Shown: positions 1 through 7,383, counted from the first letter of the stretch. The stretch: DNA of 13,187 bases from Fidelibacterota bacterium UBA7303 (GCA_002471805.1 DKQR01000138.1:1-13187), one strand, 5' to 3'. Numbers and translations are program-made. Notes: generated by a model from the sequence alone, not told the origin.

Positions 1-8
1 ATTTCTAG

Positions 9-15
9 CTCCTTT
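9..15 (-). promoter_or_regulatory. Ribosome binding site of a gene starting at the left window edge
   Basis: Read on the minus strand, AAAGGAG (15 to 9) is followed by six bases and then AT at positions 2-1. A G just outside the window would complete an ATG with ideal spacing. The site lies downstream of the ThuA-like gene on the same strand, so a further minus-strand gene, possibly in the same transcript, probably begins here. The coding part is not visible. Confidence 0.4.
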
Positions 16-102
16 GCTTAATAAGAACAGGTAACCTGAATTTGAAGGAAAGAAAAACCAAATTCATGTCAAATGATCTTCAGTTTTTAAAAATTCAGCA
101 TT

Positions 103-846
103 TCATACACCCATTGTCCACCGGATACCGGCAAGGATATGCTCTAAAAATAATTTTTCCTGGTAGGATTCTTTCGTATGTCCCAATGCGGTGTAAAAAG
201 CGCGGCCGCCATCGTAAGAGTGATACCATGACACGGGATGATTTTCCCCATTTGTTCCTCCTTCATAGGTATCCTCATCTATTTTAATAAGAATATTTAC
301 ATTGGGGTTTACATACCTGAAATTGTACCACTCGTCTTTTCTTGACCAGATATTTTGTAGATTCTTTGTACTGGGATGGGACTTGTCTACCACAATCAAA
401 TCTGCATCCTGGATCCTTGGATGGCCATTAAAGTATGCTCCCGCCAGCTGCCCGTACCATGGCCATTCATATTCCGTATCCGTTGCGGAATGGATTCCCA
501 CCCATCCGCCGCCTGCCTGTATGTAGCGTTCAAAATGCATTTGTTGTTCATCGTTTAATATGTCGCCGGTGGTATTAAGAAAAATGACTGTACGATAATG
601 TTTTAGGTTTCCAGGGTTAATAAAGGAATCGTCTTCCGTGTGAAACACTGTAAAACCATGTTTATCACCCAAGGTCCTGATTGCGGCTACACCCTGGTCA
701 ATTGACTTATGCCGATACCCCGCAGTCTTTGTAAATATTAAAATATTTTTTGCCTGTTTTTTAGATGACTGAAAACCCATTGTGGACAACATAATTGTCA
801 AGAAAGATATAAAGAGAAGGATCTTATTCAATTTTTTTCTTTTCAT
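103..846 (-). CDS. Secreted ThuA-like domain protein
   Basis: Predicted exported protein of about 247 residues with a single ThuA-like domain (class I glutamine amidotransferase-like fold). ThuA-like proteins are linked to sugar uptake or utilisation, but the reaction is not established for most members. From the ATG at 846 the protein opens with a basic n-region (KRKKLNK), a hydrophobic stretch (ILLFISFLTIML) and a polar region, a typical signal peptide. The body carries family-typical patterns: ILIFTKTAGYRHKSI near the domain start, VIFLNTTGDILNDEQQ, GGGWVGIHSATDTEY, then FNGHP, a HPVSWYH segment and a C-terminal YTALGHTKESY. An upstream in-frame ATG at 876 would add ten residues ahead of the signal peptide; neither start has a clear Shine-Dalgarno site, and 846 is preferred because the signal peptide follows directly. 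The gene is divergent from the EEP-family gene. It looks intact; the substrate is unknown. Confidence 0.85.
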   Translation of the reverse strand: MKRKKLNKILLFISFLTIMLSTMGFQSSKKQAKNILIFTKTAGYRHKSIDQGVAAIRTLGDKHGFTVFHTEDDSFINPGNLKHYRTVIFLNTTGDILNDEQQMHFERYIQAGGGWVGIHSATDTEYEWPWYGQLAGAYFNGHPRIQDADLIVVDKSHPSTKNLQNIWSRKDEWYNFRYVNPNVNILIKIDEDTYEGGTNGENHPVSWYHSYDGGRAFYTALGHTKESYQEKLFLEHILAGIRWTMGV

Positions 847-928
847 TTGATGTGGGAAGAATCTACTCCCTGGCATTCAAATAACAAACATTAGAGTATT
901 GGGATAATGGTTATTTTCTGAAATTTAA

Positions 929-958
929 TATAATTTAGAGTATAACCTGTATAACCAG
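929..958 (+). promoter_or_regulatory. Possible promoter -10 and 9-base tandem repeat between divergent genes
   Basis: In the 96-126 base gap between the ThuA-like and EEP-family genes there is a perfect TATAAT (929-934) facing the plus-strand gene, but no good -35 at the right distance. Right after it is an almost perfect 9-base tandem repeat, TATAACCTG (941-949) then TATAACCAG (950-958). The repeat may be chance or an operator. Confidence 0.25.
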
Positions 959-972
959 GCTTTGGCTGTAAC

Positions 973-1860
973 ATGCAGAGAAATATGAAAAACGTATCAA
1001 ATACCCTATTGTATATTGTAATCGTATTTACACTATCAGCCACTGTTAATAGTCAAACCTACAACATCATGTCCTATAATATCAGGTACGATAACGATTG
1101 GGATGTTCAAAATAGCTGGCAAAACCGAAGACATAAGGTTGAACAGCTGTTGCGTTACTATGCCCCGGCGATCTTTGGTCTGCAGGAAGGATTGCTAAAT
1201 CAAGTCAACTTTATAGACAGCTGCTTCAGCAATTACAGTTATGTTGGTATGGGCCGAGAGGATGGTATTGCAAAGGGAGAATTTTGCCCTCTATTTTTTG
1301 ATACTTTAAAATTTACAATATCGGATTATGCCACATTTTGGCTTTCTGAAACACCCCAAAGTGTATCTGTTGGCTGGGATGCTGCCTTAGAAAGAATATG
1401 TACCTATGGCCTTTTTGAAGATAAGAATACAAAGGAAAAATTCTGGGTCTTTAATACACATTTTGATCATGTAGGGAGTCTGGCAAGAAAAAAATCTTCT
1501 GAACTGATCCTGAAAAAAATTGATGAAGTGAATAATACTCTTTATCCTGTTGTCCTTATGGGGGACTTGAATTCATTGCCGAATAGCACACCAATCCAGG
1601 TATTAAAATTCCAACTGAGTGATGCACAGGAGATTTCCTCAACAACGCTATATGGTCCGGTTGGCACATTTAATGGCTTTGATAAAGATCTGAAAATTGA
1701 TAAAAGAATCGATTATTTTTTCACATCCAAAATGAAAACACTGTCCTACGCTCATATTGATGATAGATTAGATGATAATAAACATATTTCTGACCATTTA
1801 CCGGTATTGATAAAAATTAAGATTATTTCCCCTACGAAGAATAAAGGTCGACAGCAATAA
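973..1860 (+). CDS. Secreted endonuclease/exonuclease/phosphatase (EEP) family hydrolase
   Basis: Exported metal-dependent phosphoesterase of the EEP (DNase I-like) superfamily, 295 residues. An N-terminal signal peptide (MKN..., hydrophobic LLYIVIVFTLSA) ends near VNSQ at residues 25-28. All core motifs are present: SYNIRYDN with the metal-site Asn36, GLQEG with Glu72, NTHFDHVG with His163, MGDLNSLPNS with Asp198 and Asn200, RIDYFF with Asp247, and C-terminal SDHLPV with Asp274-His275. The enzyme should therefore be active, but EEP members cleave DNA, RNA, phospholipids or inositol phosphates and the sequence does not say which. The exported location argues for scavenging of phosphate or nucleic acid. 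An in-frame ATG at 985 is an equally good start. A weak terminator follows at 1873-1902. Confidence 0.87.
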   Translation: MQRNMKNVSNTLLYIVIVFTLSATVNSQTYNIMSYNIRYDNDWDVQNSWQNRRHKVEQLLRYYAPAIFGLQEGLLNQVNFIDSCFSNYSYVGMGREDGIAKGEFCPLFFDTLKFTISDYATFWLSETPQSVSVGWDAALERICTYGLFEDKNTKEKFWVFNTHFDHVGSLARKKSSELILKKIDEVNNTLYPVVLMGDLNSLPNSTPIQVLKFQLSDAQEISSTTLYGPVGTFNGFDKDLKIDKRIDYFFTSKMKTLSYAHIDDRLDDNKHISDHLPVLIKIKIISPTKNKGRQQ

Positions 1861-1872
1861 TGATTGCTATTC

Positions 1873-1902
1873 TTTGGGTGCCCTCTCGCCAAATATTTTT
1901 TT
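1873..1902 (+). terminator. Weak intrinsic terminator after the EEP gene
   Basis: TTTGG (1873-1877) can pair with CCAAA (1889-1893) across an 11-base loop, followed by TATTTTTTT (1894-1902). The stem is only five base pairs, so this is a weak candidate. A second small hairpin, AGCAAT/ATTGCT (1853-1858/1863-1868), overlaps the stop codon. The T-run runs into the stop codon of the convergent lipoprotein gene. Confidence 0.35.
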
Positions 1903-3052
1903 ATCCATCATCAATTTCTGATTCATAGTATAATTCCGAATCGGTTTTAATTATAAACCCTCCCCATGTCCCAATTATGAAACCGTCATCCGAAGTCCGG
2001 TTTATTTCAAAACCTCCAATACCATCAGAATAAACATTTACAGTATCCTCATTGGGTCCCCATTTATGTATCCATGTGCCATGATTTTTATGCTCTGCTG
2101 TCCAGGCAAGACCCCCAGATGCTGTAGTCGTAATTGAGTAGTAGGGTATTCGCTCAAGAAATTTTACTCCAGAAAATATATTTTCAGTTAAAAATTCACC
2201 TTCCTCATCTATCTGGAACACAACAACCTTTGTTTTCCATCCACATGAATTTAGGTTTGACTCATGTACGCATTGATCTCCAATTATTGCATATCCACCT
2301 GACTCCATACTAACAATATCATCTGCCTGTTCCAAATAGGGACCACCGTATGTTTTTTCCCATAATAGGCCACCATTTTTCTTCACTTTTACAATCCAAA
2401 AATCTTTGTAATACATAAAATTAAATGAGCAGGGATGGGGTCCTTCACCATGAGCTTTTTCTCCTACTATCATTAGCATCTCATCCGGTGTTTCAATTAA
2501 AGATCTAAAAATATCATCCTCACAATTCGTCCCAAAGTATTTTCGGGTTAAGACATTCCCTTCTGGACTAAATTTAACGAACTGTGCCTGGCCACCACTG
2601 GGTCCTCCAACGGCATAATAATTCCCATTGCTATGCTGAATTACATCTTCATAGTATGGATATAGACCGATTTCACTGTTTTTATTTTTCCACTCTTCTA
2701 CTCCATTCGAGTCTGCCTTAACGATTCCTTCCCATCCTGCATAGAGATAACCGCCATCGCTGGTTTGAATGACTGCTCGAGTGTAACCAAAGTCTCCTAG
2801 ACTATATGTATTCTGCCATACTTCTTCACCATTTTTATCTATTTTTAACAACCACGCAGAACCATTCTTCCCCCCGGCAATGATGTAACCACCATCTTTA
2901 GTCTGTTTAATAGCTGATTTATTATTTTCAATATCTTTTTTGAATGTGACTATTGGTTCAGGCAGCGGAGTTGTCTCATGTCCAGATTCGTCTGAACATC
3001 CCCAGAAACCCAGCACCATAAAAACAAATAATGGTATGAAGCAATTAATCAT
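1901..3052 (-). CDS. Probable lipoprotein with seven beta-propeller-like repeats
   Basis: Predicted surface or periplasmic lipoprotein of 383 residues; no enzymatic role is recognisable. From the ATG at 3052 the N-terminus is a hydrophobic signal ending LGFWGC, with the lipid-carrying Cys at residue 19. The -3 Phe is atypical for a lipobox. The remainder contains seven degenerate repeats whose best-preserved core is QTxDGGYxxxG, beginning near residues 50, 96, 139, 187, 248, 309 and 352. Several are followed by a KxDxxGxxxW strand (LLKIDKNGEEVW, IVKADSNGVEEW, IVKVKKNGGLLW). Seven blades of 43-61 residues fit a single closed beta-propeller, a scaffold usually used for ligand or protein binding. 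The reading frame extends upstream to a TTG at 3091, but that would put 13 residues before the signal peptide, so 3052 is chosen. It is convergent with the EEP gene and divergent from htpG. Confidence 0.75.
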   Translation of the reverse strand: MINCFIPLFVFMVLGFWGCSDESGHETTPLPEPIVTFKKDIENNKSAIKQTKDGGYIIAGGKNGSAWLLKIDKNGEEVWQNTYSLGDFGYTRAVIQTSDGGYLYAGWEGIVKADSNGVEEWKNKNSEIGLYPYYEDVIQHSNGNYYAVGGPSGGQAQFVKFSPEGNVLTRKYFGTNCEDDIFRSLIETPDEMLMIVGEKAHGEGPHPCSFNFMYYKDFWIVKVKKNGGLLWEKTYGGPYLEQADDIVSMESGGYAIIGDQCVHESNLNSCGWKTKVVVFQIDEEGEFLTENIFSGVKFLERIPYYSITTTASGGLAWTAEHKNHGTWIHKWGPNEDTVNVYSDGIGGFEINRTSDDGFIIGTWGGFIIKTDSELYYESEIDDG

Positions 3053-3141
3053 ATCAAAATCAAGGATGAAAATACTCCTGCTTTGGAACAAATTCAGGAC
3101 TTAGTTCTTTATAAACATAAGGCTCAATTAACTCCATAGTG

Positions 3142-3171
3142 TTGACATAATCTATTATTCTATTTGATAGT
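3142..3171 (+). promoter_or_regulatory. Candidate promoter for htpG with adjacent inverted repeat
   Basis: A perfect -35 TTGACA (3142-3147) is followed after 18 bases by GATAGT (3166-3171), a 4/6 match to the -10 consensus. Transcription would start near 3178 and give a leader of roughly 150 bases for htpG. An inverted repeat, ACATTC (3177-3182) and GAATGT (3197-3202), lies directly over the predicted start and could be an operator. No CIRCE-type heat-shock element is visible. A TATAAT at 3309-3314 abuts the ribosome binding site and is probably coincidental. Confidence 0.35.
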
Positions 3172-3325
3172 TATCTACATTCATGAACCGCAGAAAGAAT
3201 GTGGATTAATAAAGTAATTAATTTTTATTTTCCCCGGCTTTTAATTAATAGAAATTAATCTGATGTCGATAAAAGTTGATCAGATAATAATAAATATTTA
3301 GACATATATATAATAGGAGTATCCT

Positions 3326-5191
3326 TTGTCGCAGCACACTTTTCAAACTGAAGTAAGTCAATTACTGCACCTGATTATTCATTCTCTTTATTCTCACAAA
3401 GAAATTTTCCTCCGGGAACTTATATCGAATGCGTCAGACGCCCTGGATAAACTGAGATATCTAACGCTGACAAAAGACGAATACAAATCGTTGTCGTTTG
3501 AGCCAAAATTAAATCTGGAATTCAAAGAAGGGGATAACCCTACCATAACCATCACTGACAGCGGTATCGGCATGAGCAAAAAAGAGCTTCAGGATAACCT
3601 GGGTACCATAGCAAGGTCTGGCACAAAAAGTTTTCTGACCAAACTATCCGGGGATGCAAAAAAAGATTCACAGTTGATTGGACAGTTTGGCGTTGGCTTT
3701 TACTCCAGCTTCATGGTTGCTGACCGTGTGGATGTGGTTAGCAAAAAGGCCGGAAATAAAGAAGCGTGGAAATGGACCAGTGATGGGCAATCCGGTTTTG
3801 AGATCGTTAAGGATGTGAAAAAAGATAATGGTACTGTGATCACTCTGTATTTAAACGAAGAAGGCAAAGAATTTGCCAGCCGCTGGCAGATTGAAAGCCT
3901 GGTGAAGAAATATTCGGATCATATCGATTTTCCTATTTTTCTCACCTATTCTGAGATTGATTATGACAAGGAGGGAAATGAAAAAAGCCGGAATCTGAAA
4001 ACAGACCAGATCAACGATGCCAAGGCTTTCTGGACCCGGTCAAAAAACGATCTGAAGGCCAAAGATTACCGGGAATTTTACAAATCCATGGCCAACGATA
4101 TGGAAGATCCTTATGATTGGATACATTTCAGGGCGGAAGGGAGCCTGGAATTCACCATCCTGTTTTATATCCCTAAGAATGCTTCACCGGATATCTACCG
4201 TGCTGATTACCAGTCCGGGGTAAAACTGTATGTAAACCGTGTATTTATTACCGATGATGATAAGGAACTGCTCCCTACCTGGCTGAGGTTTGTAAAAGGG
4301 ATTATTGATTCCTCGGATCTGCCGCTGAATGTGAGCCGTGAAATCCTGCAGCAGAATAGGATCATGGCCAAGATCCGCTCAAACTCAGTGAAAAAAATCC
4401 TGGACAAGCTTAAGACCATAGCCGGTGATAAGGAAAAATATGCCCAGTTCTATGAACAGTACGGCCGGCTGATCAAAGAAGGTGTCTACCAGGATTTTGA
4501 ACACAAGGAAGCGTTAACAGATTTGCTTCGGTTCAATTCAACAAAAGAAGAAGGGCTTGTATCCTTGCGTGACTATACAGGCAGGATGAGAGAGGAGCAG
4601 AAATCCATTTATTATATTACAGGACAGAATCAAATTTCCCTGCAGAATTCCCCGCTTCTGGAAATGTATGATAAAAAAGATATAGAGGTATTGATCCTGG
4701 ATGATGAAATAGATGAGATTATTATAACAGGTGTTCCCAAATATGATGATAAAGAGCTTAAATCAGTAAACCGCAGCGGAGCGGCCGATGATTTTTCCGA
4801 TGATAGCGATAAGGACACTCAAAAGTCCCTGAAACCAGTGTTGAAAAAGATAAAAAAATTATTGGGCGAAAAAGTAAAGGATGTAAAAGTATCAAATCGG
4901 CTGAATGATTCGCCGTCCTGTATAGTCGCTGATGAAAATGATCCAACGGCACAAATGCAGGAAATGATGCGTTCAATGGGCCAGCCTGACATGCCTCAGA
5001 TAATGCCGATACTGGAAATTAATCCGTCCCACGAGATTGTGTTAAAATTAAAAGAGAAAACTAAGCAAAAGTCATTTGATAATGTTGCTTTGCTGCTCTA
5101 CGAGCAGGCCCTGATCCAGGAAGGAGTGAAGCTGGAAGACCCGGCGGGATTTGTGAAACGCCTGAACAGTGTTATTGCCGAAACGCTCTAA
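3326..5191 (+). CDS. htpG: Molecular chaperone HtpG (Hsp90 family)
   Basis: Cytosolic ATP-dependent chaperone of the Hsp90 family that acts as a homodimer with DnaK in client remodelling; 621 residues, normal for the family. The N-terminal GHKL ATPase domain shows ELISNASDAL with the catalytic Glu at residue 31 and Asn35, TDSGIGM with Asp78, GTIARSGT at 93-100, and the glycine lid GQFGVGFYSSF at 119-129. The middle domain has LPLNVSREILQQ, with the conserved Arg at about residue 338 that contacts the ATP gamma-phosphate. An acidic charged linker (DDFSDDSDKD) precedes the C-terminal dimerisation domain. The start is TTG, supported by AGGAG at 3316-3320 and by MSQHTFQTEV matching the family N-terminus. 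No defect is seen. It forms its own transcription unit, divergent from the lipoprotein gene. Confidence 0.98.
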   Translation: MSQHTFQTEVSQLLHLIIHSLYSHKEIFLRELISNASDALDKLRYLTLTKDEYKSLSFEPKLNLEFKEGDNPTITITDSGIGMSKKELQDNLGTIARSGTKSFLTKLSGDAKKDSQLIGQFGVGFYSSFMVADRVDVVSKKAGNKEAWKWTSDGQSGFEIVKDVKKDNGTVITLYLNEEGKEFASRWQIESLVKKYSDHIDFPIFLTYSEIDYDKEGNEKSRNLKTDQINDAKAFWTRSKNDLKAKDYREFYKSMANDMEDPYDWIHFRAEGSLEFTILFYIPKNASPDIYRADYQSGVKLYVNRVFITDDDKELLPTWLRFVKGIIDSSDLPLNVSREILQQNRIMAKIRSNSVKKILDKLKTIAGDKEKYAQFYEQYGRLIKEGVYQDFEHKEALTDLLRFNSTKEEGLVSLRDYTGRMREEQKSIYYITGQNQISLQNSPLLEMYDKKDIEVLILDDEIDEIIITGVPKYDDKELKSVNRSGAADDFSDDSDKDTQKSLKPVLKKIKKLLGEKVKDVKVSNRLNDSPSCIVADENDPTAQMQEMMRSMGQPDMPQIMPILEINPSHEIVLKLKEKTKQKSFDNVALLLYEQALIQEGVKLEDPAGFVKRLNSVIAETL

Positions 5192-5352
5192 GGAAGAATG
5201 AACTCAGACAAACCTGTCACTCCCCCACAAGCAAAAACTCTCGTTAAAAACAATTAGTCTATCACTTGGATTATATCTTTGGTTTTTATCTTATCCTATC
5301 ATGCTCCATACTAGGTTTTATACATTTATTTTACAAATCTGAACATTAGCAG

Positions 5353-5524
5353 TTGCGCAATCAACTTCTGCACCTCTATACTTGTTGGCCTTTTTTGGCA
5401 AAATTTTTGAAAAGAAGATTTTGAGGATAGAAGGCGACAAATGAAATTGTATTGAACTATTACTTTAAGTTCAATTGAGGAGATAAGGCTTCGGGTTGGC
5501 GCTAGAAGCCTTTTCTTTTTTTGT
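5353..5524 (+). ncRNA. Candidate small RNA between htpG and tmRNA
   Basis: The 367 bases between htpG and tmRNA contain no convincing gene, but part of them looks like a self-contained transcription unit. There is a -10 TATACT (5377-5382) with TTGCGC (5353-5358) 18 bases upstream. A perfect hairpin ATTGAACT/AGTTCAAT (5451-5458 and 5468-5475, 9-base loop) follows, then a strong intrinsic terminator at 5485-5523. The transcript would be about 135 bases, starting near 5389. It does not resemble a known RNA family that I recognise. Alternatively these hairpins may simply be the 3' untranslated region of htpG. Confidence 0.3.
5485..5523 (+). terminator. Intrinsic terminator upstream of tmRNA
   Basis: AAGGCTTC (5485-5492) pairs perfectly with GAAGCCTT (5505-5512) across a 12-base loop and is followed by TTCTTTTTTTG. 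This is a textbook rho-independent terminator on the plus strand. It lies about 290 bases beyond the htpG stop, so it ends either a long htpG transcript or a separate small RNA, and it insulates the tmRNA gene 36 bases further on. Confidence 0.75.
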
Positions 5525-5538
5525 ATATAAAGTATAAC
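5525..5538 (+). promoter_or_regulatory. Possible tmRNA promoter -10 region
   Basis: TATAAA (5525-5530) and TATAAC (5533-5538) are both plausible -10 hexamers 20-30 bases before the mature tmRNA 5' end at 5559, which would leave a short 5' extension for RNase P to remove. The T-rich tail of the preceding terminator occupies the -35 area and no clear -35 hexamer is seen. Confidence 0.3.
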
Positions 5539-5558
5539 TTTAACTGCTTTTTGACAAT

Positions 5559-5907
5559 GGGGGCGATCGGTATCGACGGGGCAAGAGACATGTCGGACCG
5601 CACGCGGAGGATGATAGTTACCTCCTTAATCACCTGTCGCATCTTTAGTTGCCGATTACGGCTACATGGCCGCTGCTTAAATAGTGGCCCGTTCCAGATC
5701 TGATGAGTCTATGGTCTGATCCAGGAGCGTCATTTACATAGGCTGGCTCCGAATGTGCCTGCAAATTCGGAGTAAGATCATAGCAGGCTGGTCCTTCCTG
5801 ATTTTTGTCGCTGATAAAGGGTAGGATAAGATCTAATCGGATGACTAAGCGTGTAGACGTCTGCCATCCCTCTGTTTCGGACGGGAGTTCGATTCTCCCC
5901 GCCTCCA
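5559..5907 (+). ncRNA. ssrA: Transfer-messenger RNA (tmRNA)
   Basis: Complete one-piece tmRNA of 349 bases, which rescues stalled ribosomes by acting as tRNA-Ala and then as a short message. The 5' end GGGGGCGA plus GGTATCGACGGGG matches the tmRNA 5' consensus, and the 3' end (GACTAAGC, TGTAGA, TTTCGGACG, GGGAGTTCGATTCTCCC) matches the T-arm consensus. The acceptor stem GGGGGCG (5559-5565) pairs with CGCCTCC (5900-5906) and contains the G3-U70 wobble that alanyl-tRNA synthetase recognises. The discriminator base is A5907. CCA is not encoded (the next bases are CTA), so it must be added after transcription. The tag reading frame is at 5651-5680. The region between should form the pseudoknots, which I have not folded. 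Confidence 0.97.
5651..5680 (+). other. tmRNA proteolysis-tag reading frame
   Basis: After the upstream element TTTAGTT, aligned with ATAGTC in E. coli, the resume codon GCC opens nine codons reading ADYGYMAAA and ending in TAA. With the alanine carried by the tmRNA itself, the added tag would be (A)ADYGYMAAA, ten residues. E. coli adds (A)ANDENYALAA, so this tag keeps the leading Ala and the Ala-rich end but lacks the usual Leu before the last two alanines. The frame is set by analogy with known tmRNAs and by the small hydrophobic C-terminus. Confidence 0.85.
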
Positions 5908-5917
5908 CTAAATCTCC

Positions 5918-5935
5918 CTATCTATAAATAGATAG
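5918..5935. repeat. Perfect inverted repeat just after tmRNA
   Basis: CTATCTAT (5918-5925) and ATAGATAG (5928-5935) form a perfect 8-base palindromic pair with only AA between them. It starts 11 bases after the tmRNA discriminator base. No T-run follows on either strand, so it is not a classical terminator. It may help end or trim the tmRNA precursor, or it may be a protein site. Confidence 0.4.
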
Positions 5936-5996
5936 CAAAGCAGAAATATTATAATTTGTAATGGATTCTGGGATGTCTGGATGAAAATGCAGTTAA

Positions 5997-6143
5997 TTAT
6001 AAATGTTTCTTTAAAAAAGATACAATTGTTGTAAAGCTATCCTTTTTATTTTGTATTTTTTTGAACCCATGTCCCTCATCATCAAATATAATATATTTTT
6101 TACCATAGCCATTGCTACCCCTATTATTGCGGTTCATTTTCAT
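5997..6143 (-). pseudogene. C-terminal remnant of an S9-family (prolyl oligopeptidase-like) peptidase
   Basis: The 321 bases between tmRNA and the homogentisate dioxygenase gene contain a minus-strand frame of 48 codons, stop at 5997-5999, too short to be an enzyme. It reads YIIFDDEGHGF, then a KK...N...F..IV.FLKKHL ending. This is the hallmark C-terminus of S9 acylaminoacyl/dipeptidyl peptidases, where the His of EGHGF is the catalytic histidine and the chain ends a few helical turns later. The open frame runs back to about 6185 before a TGA. The catalytic Ser (GxSxGG) and Asp regions are absent and no upstream part of the gene remains in the window. I therefore read it as the leftover 3' end of a deleted gene. 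It lies 86 bases after the dioxygenase stop on the same strand. The match is by recognition only. Confidence 0.6.
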
Positions 6144-6228
6144 TGTAATATGAATTATGTTTGGGTACAGGAGGGATTTAGATAGCCCTCATAACCCGAA
6201 GTTCATAGATGGTCTACGGGGTGAAAGA

Positions 6229-7377
6229 TCATGATTTAATCCAAGAATATGGATATTTATCATCATCAAAATCCAGGGCTGATTCTGTCATATTGAGAGG
6301 TTTAAAAGTATCGATCATTACGGCCAGTTCATTGGTATCCTCGGTTCCCAGGGACTCTTCGATTTTGCCCGGATGCGGGCCATGGGGAAGTCCCATGGGA
6401 TGATAAGTAATGGATTCTTTTTCAATCCCTTTCCGACTCATAAACTGGCCTTTTACATAATAAATGATTTCATCAGAATCCACATTGCTGTGAGCATAGG
6501 GCGCAGGGACTGACTCATCGTGATAATCGAATAATCTTGGCACAAAGGAACAGATCACAAACCCGTCTCCCTGGAATGTCTGGTGAACCGGAGGCGGCTG
6601 ATGTATCTTCCCGGTGATGGGCATAAAATCGTTTATATTGAAAATGTATGGGAAATAATAGCCGTCCCATCCAATGAGGTCAAAGGGATGATGATGATAG
6701 CCGTAGGTCTGGATTCCGTTTTTAAGTTTTACTTCAACTTCAATGGAATTGTCTTCTGCTGGCTCCACAAACTCCGGTGTTCGGATATCCCGTTCTGAAA
6801 AAGGGGAGTGTTCCAGAAGCTGTCCAAACTCATTTCGGTATCGGTTAGGCGTTTCAATAGGAGCAGCCGATTCAATCACAAGCATTCTCATATCTTTGTT
6901 TGCTTCAATCTGCCAGATCACACCCCGAGGAATAATCACATAATCTCCCGGTGTTAAATCCATCTTTCCAAAATTGGACTTGAATTGTCCGGAGCCAGAA
7001 TGTACAAAGAGTATTTCATCCGCATTTCCATTCCGGTATAAAGAATCCATAGAATCAGTCACATGGGCTTTGGTAATGACCACATCGGAATTAAAAAAAA
7101 GTGGAATACGGGATGAAATTGCATCTCCGTTGGATTTTAAGCCTGCGGTTCGTAGATGATGATGTGAATGTGGTTGGTTTGCAGCCACAAGGTCATTCTT
7201 TTTCAATTCACCTACTGTTTCCACGGCGGTTGGGGGATGGATATGATATACATTAGAATACATGTGGCTGAACCCTTCCCGGCTTATTAACTCTTCCCAG
7301 TAGAGGTTCCCTGAATCATCCCTGAACTGGATGTGCCGTTTGTTTGGGATCTGTCCACGTTTCTGATAAAATGGCAT
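6229..7377 (-). CDS. hmgA: Homogentisate 1,2-dioxygenase
   Basis: Opens the aromatic ring of homogentisate with O2 to give 4-maleylacetoacetate, the ring-cleavage step of tyrosine catabolism. A cytosolic non-haem Fe(II) cupin-fold enzyme of 382 residues, the shorter bacterial type rather than the ~440-residue eukaryotic-like form. Candidate iron ligands are His296 and Glu303 in AHSNVDSDEIIYYVKG and His332 or His335 in GLPHGPHPG. The N-terminal half has the second cupin-like barrel (ILFVHSGSG, GDYVIIPRGVIWQ). YHHHPFDLIGWDGYYFP at about 227-243 is typical of the family. The ATG at 7377 lies six bases after the stop of the preceding hydrolase gene; there is no evident Shine-Dalgarno, so translation probably depends on coupling. 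It is the last gene of the operon; no obvious terminator follows. Confidence 0.93.
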   Translation of the reverse strand: MPFYQKRGQIPNKRHIQFRDDSGNLYWEELISREGFSHMYSNVYHIHPPTAVETVGELKKNDLVAANQPHSHHHLRTAGLKSNGDAISSRIPLFFNSDVVITKAHVTDSMDSLYRNGNADEILFVHSGSGQFKSNFGKMDLTPGDYVIIPRGVIWQIEANKDMRMLVIESAAPIETPNRYRNEFGQLLEHSPFSERDIRTPEFVEPAEDNSIEVEVKLKNGIQTYGYHHHPFDLIGWDGYYFPYIFNINDFMPITGKIHQPPPVHQTFQGDGFVICSFVPRLFDYHDESVPAPYAHSNVDSDEIIYYVKGQFMSRKGIEKESITYHPMGLPHGPHPGKIEESLGTEDTNELAVMIDTFKPLNMTESALDFDDDKYPYSWIKS

Positions 7378-7383
7378 AGTGAA

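Noticed and set aside
42..287. Plus-strand open frame opposite the ThuA-like gene
   Set aside because: Antisense shadow of an intact gene with clear motifs; no ribosome site or domain.
3309..3314. Perfect TATAAT immediately before the htpG ribosome site
   Set aside because: It would start transcription after the AGGAG site that supports the TTG start; a better -35/-10 pair exists at 3142-3171.
5198..5254. 18-codon frame just after htpG with a purine-rich stretch before its ATG
   Set aside because: Too short, no recognisable feature; the purines overlap the htpG stop and are likely chance.
5521..5703. Plus-strand open frame over the tmRNA 5' half
   Set aside because: It lies within the tmRNA and its promoter, has no ribosome site and encodes no recognisable protein.
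5645..5908. Minus-strand open frame beginning MEAGRIELPS across the tmRNA
   Set aside because: It is the antisense of the tmRNA T-arm and body; frames reading GRIELPS are a familiar artefact of antisense tRNA/tmRNA ends.
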